From Magicicada septendecula (lineage: Eukaryota > Arthropoda > Insecta > Hemiptera > Cicadidae): 64,000 bases of DNA. A program made the position numbers and the translations under genes. The stretch's first letter is position 1. Each line of letters starts with the position of its first letter. Where the stretch lies: NCBI GenBank assembly GCA_034769895.1, contig CM068373.1, positions 438,259,080 to 438,323,079 of the forward strand, given 5' to 3'. The notes under the pieces were generated by a model. The model did no database searches and was not told the DNA's origin. It saw nothing but the letters and a program-made list of their open reading frames with translations. Of the stretch, positions 45,695 to 56,747 are shown piece after piece.

Positions 45695-46641
45695 ATGACC
45701 AACCCAAAAACTGCTAGTGTTAGCGGCATGCTTAGAGACCTTACTGTTTCTAATCTCATAGAGAATGGTCAGGAGACGGCCCTGTACTTGTAACAGAATT
45801 CTTTAACAAAATAGATTGTGCAGCTAAATCAGGTAGTTGGACGGATACGGATAAATTTACAGTCGCTGTACTTAAGCTGACCGGATCAGCCGCATTATAT
45901 CTAAACAGTAATGAAGAAGCTACTCGTGACCATACGACGTACCAGCGGTTCCGAGAGATTTTTATTGAACGCTTTAAAATAAAGCACCTTGATCAGTTTC
46001 ACTATAACACTTTGCAAAATGCGACCCAGTATAAACATGAGACCCCTGAGCAATTTGCAGACAGGTGCAGATGTTTATGTTCACGAACGATCAGACAAGT
46101 ACCCGAGCCTACACAGCAGGCTATAATTAATGATGAGGCAGAGAGACGCATGTTAGCTGCCTATATTAACGGTCTTCAGGGAGTAGTGGGAAAACAAGTT
46201 AGATACCGTATGCCATCAACTCTTACCGAGGCGAGGCTATACAAATAGCTACAATGGTAGCAGAAGTCGAGGATGTAGAAGCGCAGAAATCACATAACAA
46301 AGAAAGAAACCTTTTCGCCATTTGCTTTAACTGTAAGAAACTGGGACATTTTGCAAAGAATTGTCGTCAGCGTAAGCAATTAGTGAATAACGATGGGTTT
46401 AGAAAACAAAAGTAGTAAGGTTACTAACAGTTATAATAATAAAAGTAATAATAATAAGAAGAATAGTAGTCCTAATAATAATAATACTAACCGATGGGAA
46501 ATGACCGGCAATAAAGATGACAATCGTGTACGATGTTACACATCCCACAAGCCAGGACATTTCGCTAGACGTTGTAAATCGAAACTGGCACACCCAACTG
46601 AAGCGGGTTCGTCAGGAAACAGCACTGGACTGTCGAACTAG
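45695..46641 (+). pseudogene. Gag of errantivirus-like element, left arm
   Basis: ATG at 45695 (MTNPKTASVSGMLRDL). A frameshift near 45765, then a capsid-type sequence (SWTDTDKFTVAVLKLTGSA, FREIFIERFKIKHLDQFHY, ETPEQFADRCRCLC, MLAAYINGLQGVVGKQVRY). A frame change at about 46245 leads to a CCHC knuckle (CFNCKKLGHFAKNC), an Asn-rich linker and a second knuckle-like CYTSHKPGHFARRC in which one Cys is Ser. Gag forms the particle and binds genomic RNA. Broken in at least three places. Confidence 0.82.
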
Positions 46642-46759
46642 AGTCCCAAGGGAATCGAGAGGTTTTCGTCCACCATAAATTCAGTAATGTTAGAACTCAA
46701 AATCCTCAATACCAAGTGACCGATGTAATGTGTGTAGAATTAGATGACCAAAATCAAAT

Positions 46760-46957
46760 GTTAATTGATATTACAGTAGGAGAAAGGCCTGTAGATTTCT
46801 ATTAGATAGCGGTGCAATGATATCTGTTTTAAAACCCGGCGCATCTTTTGTTTTGATAATTTTAAATTGTCAAAAGAAAATTTGGGAGAATAGTATAACT
46901 GCGAGAGGAGCAACAAGTGATAAACTTAAAATGTACGGAGTACAAAAGTTGTAACGA
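46760..46957 (+). pseudogene. Protease N-terminal half, left arm
   Basis: Around 46795 the DNA encodes LLDSGAMISVLKPG, the D-S-G-A active site of a retropepsin, after a frame break. The flap-like SDKLKMYGVQKL follows, and then the insertion starts at about 46968. Mirror: 56432-56629. Confidence 0.7.
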
Positions 46958-47624
46958 GGCTAAACGGGGTAAAACCATGTTTGTTAACCACTCTGTAGAT
47001 AAGGAGTATTAATGCACACTGTGTAGCTTAATCGGTACCAGGTCGTACCAGTCGCGGCTGGAATTTTAGCAGAGGACGAGGAAGGTCATGGGAAAAAATA
47101 CTTAAGACTCCAACCCAAAGTTCACCACGCGGTAAATGCGAAACGTTTCCGCCAACAGAATAAACCAATCAAAAATTATAATGAGACCTGCTTCCGGCTG
47201 TTGACCACGAAGCAGACGAACGCAGAGAGATGCCTAGCCATCTTGGACGAGTCAGTCGTACTCCAACCGCGCGGTTGTGTAAAAAGAGTACTCTACTAAA
47301 TTAAGGTCGGCCGACAAAAATGTTGTTTTAATTAATGTGATTTAACTCAAAATAACAGTACAACAAATAATAATGAACAATCCGTAACAGTGTCACAATT
47401 CAACAGTTTCTAACCGAGTCTCGGACGGAGTGTTAAACAGCACGGCGTGAAGTCGTAGTGATGATACAACACAAAGGAGGGCAGCGAATGTTAAGTATCG
47501 ACTGACTTTCAACTAATATCAGTTTTCCTTTTTTCTGAAACAATGTAACCTAAATCAATTAGTGTAAATTTATATAAATATAAATACTTTATAGTCCGTC
47601 TTGCGGTCTTGTAGTTTTTCAATA

Positions 47625-47669
47625 CGTATCACTACATGTTTCGAAAGTAAACTTTCATCATCAGGTAAA
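47625..47669 (-). ncRNA. Hammerhead-ribozyme-like motif, left arm
   Basis: Minus strand order: UUUAC, CUGAUGA, U, GAAAG-UUUA-CUUUC hairpin, GAAA, C-AU-GUA, GUGAUACG. CUGAUGA and GAAA are the complete catalytic core. Stem II has 5 pairs, stem III is AC/GU with a 2-base loop, the cleavage triplet is GUA, and stem I is UUAC with GUGA (one wobble). This fits the short-stem hammerheads of Penelope-like elements (established for that class); activity is inferred. Confidence 0.55.
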
Positions 47670-47885
47670 TTGTAAACTTCCTCCTATTTTTTAGGGCTCG
47701 TTGGTGAAAGTAAAAAACAATAATTAATCAAACAACAACACAAGTATTCATATTTATATAAATTTACAATTATTAATGCGGTCTGGAGTATTTATATTTA
47801 TATAAATTTACAATTATTAATGCGGTCTGGAGACTATACATACATAATAAATCAATTAGAATGAGATTTCGAAATTGAGGGGGTT

Positions 47886-47886
<1 letters not shown>

Positions 47887-47924
<38 letters not shown>
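47887..47924. repeat. (AG)19 microsatellite, left arm
   Basis: 38 bp followed by TTAGAAATACTGG. Counterpart in the right arm is 62 bp and lacks the TTAGA. Confidence 0.97.
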
Positions 47925-47926
<2 letters not shown>

Positions 47927-48441
47927 AGAAATACTGGTTTGTCTATAGAAAGTATATTCATAAAAACTAGTTACGTAAGATAATGTTTTCAAATTATTGG
48001 TAGATAAAAAATTGTAAGATTTAAATTTTGGGGTGACACAACATCATCATGTTGTCCAACCACTTGTAAAATAATCAAAACGAAATTTTAAAAGTAGAAA
48101 GAAAGTAATTTTTCAATAAAAGAAACTACTGTTTGATTTATCGATATAAATGCGTTAGCTTAGTTATTTCGCCCTAACCATTACCTGTGCTTTGTGCTAA
48201 AACTCGTCTAACGTCTCTTGGAATTTTCTGAGATCAAGGAAGTCAGGTAGCAAAATTTATCCAAGTTTCTACGGGAAAGTGTCGACAAGGTTTATATATT
48301 AGCCTGAATTAATATATTGGCGGCCCTGAAAGTATCTGGTGTTTGAAGGTAAGTTACGAGATAGAGATCACAAGACAGGTAAAAATTCTGGCGTATTAAG
48401 TTTATAAAAGTGCTTATAACATTACAAAGTAGGCTTAACGG

Positions 48442-48732
48442 TCGGTAATAATTGTAGAGTATAATTATCATGATTTTATTGTAGCTGATATTAAAACGAG
48501 GTATGACGGATTAATAGGTGTAGATTTAATGAAAAAACTAGGGATGAGAATTGACTTCTCCACAGAGAATGTGTATGTTGCCAATAACATAATTAGTGTA
48601 AGCGTAAGCAATACAATAGGGAGTAAATCACTAGGTACAGATGAGGAAGAGCCTGGCCAGCTCACCGGATCTTCACCTATTACTGCTATTATCAGTAACG
48701 CTCTAACTTTGAATAAACGAGAGTATATGTAA
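48442..48732 (+). pseudogene. Protease C-terminal half and pre-RT spacer, left arm
   Basis: HDFIVADIKTRYDGLIGVD with the GLIGVDLMKKLG strand typical of the retropepsin end. The frame then runs through a spacer to a stop at 48732. Beyond it, the fingers and palm of RT are absent. Mirror: 54638-54928. Confidence 0.75.
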
Positions 48733-48939
48733 CGTAGTTACGTGTGAGAATTACTCCATCCCGCCTATGTCCGAGATGCTTCTTCGGGGACGTCTGAATA
48801 TGGTAGCATCAGAATTAAGTGCGCGAAACGGTAGAAACAATATTGATAGAACCAGTATTGATAGATCGAGTAAAGGTAAAACAGTATTGGTAGAACCAGT
48901 GGAACTTAGTGTTCACGGGCTACGAGTTGCTACGAGTTG

Positions 48940-49740
48940 AAGTTAATTTGTATATTCAACTGTCCAAATGTAATTTTGCTGTAACAGAGGTAGAATATTT
49001 AGGCCATATTGTAAGCGATAAAGGAATAAGACCAGACCCTAAAAAGATTTCAGCCATAGTTAACTATCCTTGACCTAAAACTGTACGTGACCTTCGAGCC
49101 TTCCTAGGCTTAGTTGGGTACTACCGTAGTTTATTAAATATTTTGCTGATATAGCTAAACCTCTAACTGAATTAATAACGAAGGATACAGACTTTGTTTG
49201 GAATAATTCTCAAGAAGAAGCTTTTAAAACTTTAAGTACCGCCTTATGTGAAGAGCCTGTCTTAAAATACCCTCATTTCACCAAACCTTTTATTTTAAGC
49301 ACCGACGCTTCAGTAATTGCAGTAGGAGCTGTTTTGTCCCAATAATATAACGGACATGAACATCCTGTAGCATATGCTAGCCACCAGCTTAATAAAACTG
49401 AAAGGAATTATGGCGCGACAGAGAGGGAGCTTCTTGCCTAGTATGGGCTACCAATTATTTTAGATTTTACCTCTATGGTAGACGCTTTGTAGCTATTACA
49501 GACCATGCAGCGCTAAGATGGCTTCTTAATTTGAAAGATCCATCATCAAGACTTACACGCTGGGCTCTTAGATTAACTGAATTTGATTACGCAGTTTTAC
49601 TTAAGCCTGGCAAGAAACACTTAAACATCAACGCACTAAGTAGACACGTGAACGTTGTAGCCATACCTTTGGTATCTAAATATGACGTAGGCTACTTAGG
49701 AAACAACTGAATGACAAGTTTTTCCAGGAGCAAAAACAAA
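48940..49740 (+). pseudogene. RT thumb and RNase H, left arm; RT active site deleted
   Basis: Begins with the late RT part (KCNFAVTEVEYLGHIVSDKG, a stop, then RDLRAFLGLVGYYR), followed by RNase H with FILSTDASVIAVGAVLSQ (core Asp), a stop, HPVAYASHQLNKTERNYGAT and RWALRLTEFDY. The RT catalytic YxDD region is missing between 48732 and 48930, where CTACGAGTTG occurs twice in tandem. At least four stops or frame breaks. Mirror: 53630-54430. Confidence 0.85.
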
Positions 49741-50844
49741 ACCTTAATAATGCTTATAAAGTGACTGAAGATGGATTACTATATAATACTGAGTTTGAAC
49801 AACCCCGTGTAGTTATACCCAGAGCATTGGTTACACAAGTCATATCACAACATCATGATACTATATTTTCTGGTCACCAAGGCATTAAAAAGACCATAGG
49901 TATTATTAAAGAAAGATATTTCTGGCCCACTTTAGTAAAAGATGTGACAGAATACGTAGGAGCGTGTGTATCATGTAGTTAGAGAAAATCCGGAAAACGG
50001 GTAAGAGCAGCGTTAGCAAAATTCCCCGCAGCCACAGAACCCTTTGAATTTGTATCAATGGACATTGTAGGTCCACTTCCCTTGAGTAACTGAGGGAATA
50101 AGTATGTGTTAATTTTTACTGATATTCATGTGAGATTATTGCACATGAATTGACGTAATTTTATATCATCATTATTCAAAGGAGTATGCACTTTGTTAGG
50201 AATTCTAAAACTTAGAACCACCCCTTATCACCCACAGTCCAACGGCCTAATTGAGAGATTGCATAAGACTTTAGCAGATGTGATTTCCCATTTTCTTTCG
50301 CCCGATGGTAAAAATTTGGATGAGATTGTCCCTTTTGCGTTAATGGCGTACAGGAGTGCACCTCATGTCACCGCTGGGTTTAGTCCACATATGTTATTAT
50401 TTGGGCAAGAAATTAAATTACCAGAAGCTGATGATCTAGCCTTAGAACCTGAAGTTGACGATGGTACACAATTTTAATTTTATCGTTTAGTAGAAAAACT
50501 TAAACGAGTTAAATAAATAGCAATACATAATTCTGAAAACAGCAAAAAGCAAAATAAGAAATATTATGATAAGAAATGTAAATTAAAACCGTATAAAACA
50601 GGTGGCTACATCTATTTACATGATCCAACCGTAAAGAGAGGACCGCGAGAGAAATTCGGAAAAAGTTGGAAAGGACCTTATAAAGTACTAGAGGTGTTAA
50701 ATGAATTAAAATATAAAATTCGCACAAATAAGGGAGAAAGCGTTGTACATTATAATTGACTGAAGCCGAGCAAAGCCAGTGGCGGAAGTGCAAACCGCAT
50801 TCGCCGACCGAGACAATCAACGCAGTTAGATAACAGCACTGCAA
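49741..50844 (+). pseudogene. Integrase, left arm, with deletion of second catalytic Asp region
   Basis: The zinc finger H-x3-H...C-x2-C is visible (HDTIFSGHQGIKK to GACVSCS) and is followed by a stop. The core has EFVSMDIVGPLPLSN (first Asp). Then about 50 residues including the D-x-G motif are missing, and the frame resumes with LRTTPYHPQSNGLIERLHK (catalytic Glu), LMAYRSAPH and the C-terminal GPYKVLEVLNELKYKI stretch in another frame. Cannot integrate DNA. Mirror: 52526-53629. Confidence 0.88.
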
Positions 50845-50880
50845 ACATTGACCCTGAATTCAACAGCACAGCTGATACTC

Positions 50881-51312
50881 CCGCCTGTGTTAATGAAAGT
50901 AATCAATCGTCTGTACTTATGTTACCTCCTCCTCCGATAATAAACTTAGCGGATGACGTTGATAGCAATCTTACTGACAAAAAAGAAGATGAGTTCTCAG
51001 AGAGAGAGGCTGCTGAACTGAACGAACGAACAGATGCAGATGATACCCGTAATAGGTGCAGGAGCTCTGGTAGACGTAAATGATAAAGACTGGAAGCCAC
51101 CTCAGACGGTTAGAGTAAGAGGTGCCGCGCAGAGCCAATATAACTTACGGCCGCGTGAAAACATAATACCACCTAGTAGGAATTTAGAGTAGAGAAGAAA
51201 AGAAATCGGTATATGTCCTTAAGGAAGTCTTATTTAATTATGTAATTTTACAGATTTGCTGTTATGTGGTGAAGCAACAAGACTTACAGGCAGAGAATGA
51301 TCTATCTCGTAG
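50881..51312 (+). other. Pol tail / env junction, left arm
   Basis: Acidic Pol tail coding traces (PPPPIINLADDVDSNLT; EREAAELNERTDADD) and then decayed sequence up to the palindrome centre. On this side no env body follows. Mirror: 52058-52489. Confidence 0.5.
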
Positions 51313-52057
51313 TTGAAGTTACATCTAATGCCTCTTGCATCTGCACTAATTGTGTATCTACTAGATTTAAAGTTACTTCAATTTTTCTAAATAAAGAAGA
51401 AATCTTTGACTGATACTCTATTCGTCCTTTTACTTGTTCAATCTCAGTCCATATAGTAAAATTTATAGCAATTATCGCTTGAGCAGTTGTTTTCAAAGTA
51501 TTTACCAATAATTGTATAGCTTTTGAGTGACTTTCCACTTCAGTGGTTAATTTTTTCATATACGAGAGTCGATGGGACTCTACGTGAATTACAGAATCAT
51601 CTCTATATTCTAATGAATCTAATTTCGAGTTTAAAGTCTGATAATCATCATCGTCTAGTGTACCAAACAAAAATTTAAAAACAGTTCCCAACCCGTTAAT
51701 TAAACCTCTTTTCTCTCTACTAGTGGGTAACAAATGCTTTAAATTAGATGCTTGTTTCTGGGTATTCTTCAAGTTTGTTTTTAACTGGGATATTTCGTAG
51801 TATGGAATCAAGAAATTCACTTGGGTATTGTTTTGTTGGTTCTCTAGGTAATCAAGTAAGGTGCTTATCTTTGCTATAACGTTATCATAATCTTATAGAA
51901 GTGCTTAACGTTATACCATGCTTATAGAAATTACGTTAGTCCAAGTATCTGTTGTTAATAGGATATCTCTTTCTTTTATAAACACAAGTCCTTTGTCTAG
52001 ATTACATTCCTGTGGTCGGGAAGGATTTGTCCATTCCATGCGTGAATTGTTGGCTAT
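51302..52057 (-). pseudogene. Errantivirus-type Env fragment in palindrome spacer
   Basis: The minus frame 51820-51302 contains a basic furin-like cleavage site, REKR, directly followed by the hydrophobic fusion-peptide-like GLINGLGTVFKFLFGTLDDD, then a long helical region. This layout is known for insect errantivirus Env related to baculovirus F proteins. Upstream (51821-52057), in broken frames, is surface-subunit-like sequence (KERDILLTTDTW). The transmembrane end is missing: the frame crosses the palindrome junction at 51313 and stops in arm DNA. Described only as a decayed fossil. Confidence 0.8.
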
Positions 52058-52489
52058 CTACGAGATAGATCATTCTCTGCCTGTAAGTCTTGTTGCTTCA
52101 CCACATAACAGCAAATCTGTAAAATTACATAATTAAATAAGACTTCCTTAAGGACATATACCGATTTCTTTTCTTCTCTACTCTAAATTCCTACTAGGTG
52201 GTATTATGTTTTCACGCGGCCGTAAGTTATATTGGCTCTGCGCGGCACCTCTTACTCTAACCGTCTGAGGTGGCTTCCAGTCTTTATCATTTACGTCTAC
52301 CAGAGCTCCTGCACCTATTACGGGTATCATCTGCATCTGTTCGTTCGTTCAGTTCAGCAGCCTCTCTCTCTGAGAACTCATCTTCTTTTTTGTCAGTAAG
52401 ATTGCTATCAACGTCATCCGCTAAGTTTATTATCGGAGGAGGAGGTAACATAAGTACAGACGATTGATTACTTTCATTAACACAGGCGG

Positions 52490-54928
52490 GAGTATCAGCT
52501 GTGCTGTTGAATTCAGGGTCAATGTTTGCAGTGCTGTTATCTAACTGCGTTGATTGTCTCGGTCGGCGAATGCGGTTTGCACTTCCGCCACTGGCTTTGC
52601 TCGGCTTCAGTCAATTATAATGTACAACGCTTTCTCCCTTATTTGTGCGAATTTTATATTTTAATTCATTTAACACCTCTAGTACTTTATAAGGTCCTTT
52701 CCAACTTTTTCCGAATTTCTCTCGCGGTCCTCTCTTTACGGTTGGATCATGTAAATAGATGTAGCCACCTGTTTTATACGGTTTTAATTTACATTTCTTA
52801 TCATAATATTTCTTATTTTGCTTTTTGCTGTTTTCAGAATTATGTATTGCTATTTATTTAACTCGTTTAAGTTTTTCTACTAAACGATAAAATTAAAATT
52901 GTGTACCATCGTCAACTTCAGGTTCTAAGGCTAGATCATCAGCTTCTGGTAATTTAATTTCTTGCCCAAATAATAACATATGTGGACTAAACCCAGCGGT
53001 GACATGAGGTGCACTCCTGTACGCCATTAACGCAAAAGGGACAATCTCATCCAAATTTTTACCATCGGGCGAAAGAAAATGGGAAATCACATCTGCTAAA
53101 GTCTTATGCAATCTCTCAATTAGGCCGTTGGACTGTGGGTGATAAGGGGTGGTTCTAAGTTTTAGAATTCCTAACAAAGTGCATACTCCTTTGAATAATG
53201 ATGATATAAAATTACGTCAATTCATGTGCAATAATCTCACATGAATATCAGTAAAAATTAACACATACTTATTCCCTCAGTTACTCAAGGGAAGTGGACC
53301 TACAATGTCCATTGATACAAATTCAAAGGGTTCTGTGGCTGCGGGGAATTTTGCTAACGCTGCTCTTACCCGTTTTCCGGATTTTCTCTAACTACATGAT
53401 ACACACGCTCCTACGTATTCTGTCACATCTTTTACTAAAGTGGGCCAGAAATATCTTTCTTTAATAATACCTATGGTCTTTTTAATGCCTTGGTGACCAG
53501 AAAATATAGTATCATGATGTTGTGATATGACTTGTGTAACCAATGCTCTGGGTATAACTACACGGGGTTGTTCAAACTCAGTATTATATAGTAATCCATC
53601 TTCAGTCACTTTATAAGCATTATTAAGGTTTTGTTTTTGCTCCTGGAAAAACTTGTCATTCAGTTGTTTCCTAAGTAGCCTACGTCATATTTAGATACCA
53701 AAGGTATGGCTACAACGTTCACGTGTCTACTTAGTGCGTTGGTGTTTAAGTGTTTCTTGCCAGGCTTAAGTAAAACTGCGTAATCAAATTCAGTTAATCT
53801 AAGAGCCCAGCGTGTAAGTCTTGATGATGGATCTTTCAAATTAAGAAGCCATCTTAGCGCTGCATGGTCTGTAATAGCTACAAAGCGTCTACCATAGAGG
53901 TAAAATCTAAAATAATTGGTAGCCCATACTAGGCAAGAAGCTCCCTCTCTGTCGCGCCATAATTCCTTTCAGTTTTATTAAGCTGGTGGCTAGCATATGC
54001 TACAGGATGTTCATGTCCGTTATATTATTGGGACAAAACAGCTCCTACTGCAATTACTGAAGCGTCGGTGCTTAAAATAAAAGGTTTGGTGAAATGAGGG
54101 TATTTTAAGACAGGCTCTTCACATAAGGCGGTACTTAAAGTTTTAAAAGCTTCTTCTTGAGAATTATTCCAAACAAAGTCTGTATCCTTCGTTATTAATT
54201 CAGTTAGAGGTTTAGCTATATCAGCAAAATATTTAATAAACTACGGTAGTACCCAACTAAGCCTAGGAAGGCTCGAAGGTCACGTACAGTTTTAGGTCAA
54301 GGATAGTTAACTATGGCTGAAATCTTTTTAGGGTCTGGTCTTATTCCTTTATCGCTTACAATATGGCCTAAATATTCTACCTCTGTTACAGCAAAATTAC
54401 ATTTGGACAGTTGAATATACAAATTAACTTCAACTCGTAGCAACTCGTAGCCCGTGAACACTAAGTTCCACTGGTTCTACCAATACTGTTTTACCTTTAC
54501 TCGATCTATCAATACTGGTTCTATCAATATTGTTTCTACCGTTTCGCGCACTTAATTCTGATGCTACCATATTCAGACGTCCCCGAAGAAGCATCTCGGA
54601 CATAGGCGGGATGGAGTAATTCTCACACGTAACTACGTTACATATACTCTCGTTTATTCAAAGTTAGAGCGTTACTGATAATAGCAGTAATAGGTGAAGA
54701 TCCGGTGAGCTGGCCAGGCTCTTCCTCATCTGTACCTAGTGATTTACTCCCTATTGTATTGCTTACGCTTACACTAATTATGTTATTGGCAACATACACA
54801 TTCTCTGTGGAGAAGTCAATTCTCATCCCTAGTTTTTTCATTAAATCTACACCTATTAATCCGTCATACCTCGTTTTAATATCAGCTACAATAAAATCAT
54901 GATAATTATACTCTACAATTATTACCGA
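52490..54928 (-). pseudogene. Protease end, RT thumb, RNase H and integrase, right arm
   Basis: Mirror of 48442-50880 carrying the same deletions and the same stops, with single-base differences such as one in the RNase H/integrase linker (near 53752). Confidence 0.85.
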
Positions 54929-55436
54929 CCGTTAAGCCTACTTTGTAATGTTATAAGCACTTTTATAAACTTAATACGCCAGAATTTTTACCTGTCTTGT
55001 GATCTCTATCTCGTAACTTACCTTCAAACACCAGATACTTTCAGGGCCGCCAATATATTAATTCAGGCTAATATATAAACCTTGTCGACACTTTCCCGTA
55101 GAAACTTGGATAAATTTTGCTACCTGACTTCCTTGATCTCAGAAAATTCCAAGAGACGTTAGACGAGTTTTAGCACAAAGCACAGGTAATGGTTAGGGCG
55201 AAATAACTAAGCTAACGCATTTATATCGATAAATCAAACAGTAGTTTCTTTTATTGAAAAATTACTTTCTTTCTACTTTTAAAATTTCGTTTTGATTATT
55301 TTACAAGTGGTTGGACAACATGATGATGTTGTGTCACCCCAAAATTTAAATCTTACAATTTTTTTTCTACCAATAATTTGAAAACATTATCTTACGTAAC
55401 TAGTTTTTATGAATATACTTTCTATAGACAAACCAG

Positions 55437-55440
<4 letters not shown>

Positions 55441-55502
<62 letters not shown>
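55441..55502. repeat. (CT)31 microsatellite, right arm
   Basis: 62 bp. Longer counterpart of the AG tract at 47887-47924. Confidence 0.97.
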
Positions 55503-55503
<1 letters not shown>

Positions 55504-55719
55504 AACCCCCTCAATTTCGAAATCTCATTCTAATTGATTTATTATGTATGTATAGTCTCCAGACCGCATTAATAATTGTAAATTTATATAAATATAAATA
55601 CTCCAGACCGCATTAATAATTGTAAATTTATATAAATATGAATACTTGTGTTGTTGTTTGATTAATTATTGTTTTTTACTTTCACCAACGAGCCCTAAAA
55701 AATAGGAGGAAGTTTACAA

Positions 55720-55764
55720 TTTACCTGATGATGAAAGTTTACTTTCGAAACATGTAGTGATACG
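55720..55764 (+). ncRNA. Hammerhead-ribozyme-like motif, right arm
   Basis: Identical mirror of 47625-47669 in all core positions. Confidence 0.55.
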
Positions 55765-56747
55765 TATTGAAAAACTACAAGACAGCAAGACGGACTATAA
55801 AGTATTTATATTTATATAAATTTACACTAATTGATTTAGGTTACATTGTTTCAGAAAAAAGGAAAACTGATATTAGTTGAAAGTCAGTCGATACTTAACA
55901 TTCGCTGCCCTCCTTTGTGTTGTATCATCACTACGACTTCACGCCGTGCTGTTTAACACTCCGTCCGAGACTCGGCTAGAAACTGTTGAATTGTGACACT
56001 GTTACGGATTGTTCATTATTATTTGTTGTACTGTTATTTTGAGTTAAATCACATTAATTAAAACAACATTTTTGTCGGCCGACCTTAATTTAGTAGAGTA
56101 CTCTTTTTACACAACCGCGCGGTTGGAGTACGACTGACTCGTCCAAGATGGCTAGGCATCTCTCTGCGTTCGTCTGCTTCGTGGTCAACAGCCGGAAGCA
56201 GGTCTCATTATAATTTTTGATTGGTTTATTCTGTTGGCGGAAACGTTTCGCATTTACCGCGTGGTGAACTTTGGGTTGGAGTCTTAAGTATTTTTTCCCA
56301 TGACCTTCCTCGTCCTCTGCTAAAATTCCAGCCGCGACTGGTACGACCTGGTACCGATTAAGCTACACAGTGTGCATTAATACTCCTTATCTACAGAGTG
56401 GTTAACAAACATGGTTTTACCCCGTTTAGCCTCGTTACAACTTTTGTACTCCGTACATTTTAAGTTTATCACTTGTTGCTCCTCTCGCAGTTATACTATT
56501 CTCCCAAATTTTCTTTTGACAATTTAATATTATCAAAACAAAAGATGCGCCGGGTTTTAAAACAGATATCATTGCACCGCTATCTAATAGAAATCTACAG
56601 GCCTTTCTCCTACTGTAATATCAATTAACATTTGATTTTGGTCATCTAATTCTTCACACATTACATCGGTCACTTGGTATTGAGGATTTTGAGTTCTAAC
56701 ATTACTGAATTTATGGTGGACGAAAACCTCTCGATTCCCTTGGGACT

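Larger units (their letters stand above)
46968..48441. mobile_element. ~1.47 kb insertion in protease with Penelope-like ribozyme motif, left arm
   Basis: Protease coding stops at about 46957 and resumes at about 48442. GGCTAAACGG (46958-46967) and GGCTTAACGG (48432-48441) flank it as a candidate 10 bp target duplication with one mismatch. It contains a hammerhead-like motif (47625-47669), repeated TATTTATATTTATATAAATT segments in both orientations (47560, 47755, 47795), an AG tract and a small hairpin (ACAACAT/ATGTTGT near 48037-48055). No ORF recognised. Confidence 0.6.
40109..51312 (+). repeat. Left arm of 23 kb inverted duplication (11204 bp)
   Basis: Reverse complement of 52058-63280. 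Paired coordinates add up to 103389 outside and 103370 inside the AG microsatellite. I noticed roughly 20 substitutions by eye, plus a microsatellite length change; otherwise the arms align without gaps wherever I checked. Contents: lysine-type primer site, AT-rich DNA, piggyBac remnant, and the LTR, gag, protease and pol of a decayed errantivirus-like element. Confidence 0.97.
54929..56421. mobile_element. ~1.49 kb insertion in protease, right arm
   Basis: Mirror of 46968-48441, longer by 19 bp owing to the CT tract at 55441-55502. Confidence 0.6.

Noticed and set aside
51302-51820. Possible domesticated env gene
   Set aside because: The frame ends in arm DNA across the junction, the surface part is frameshifted and the membrane anchor is missing.
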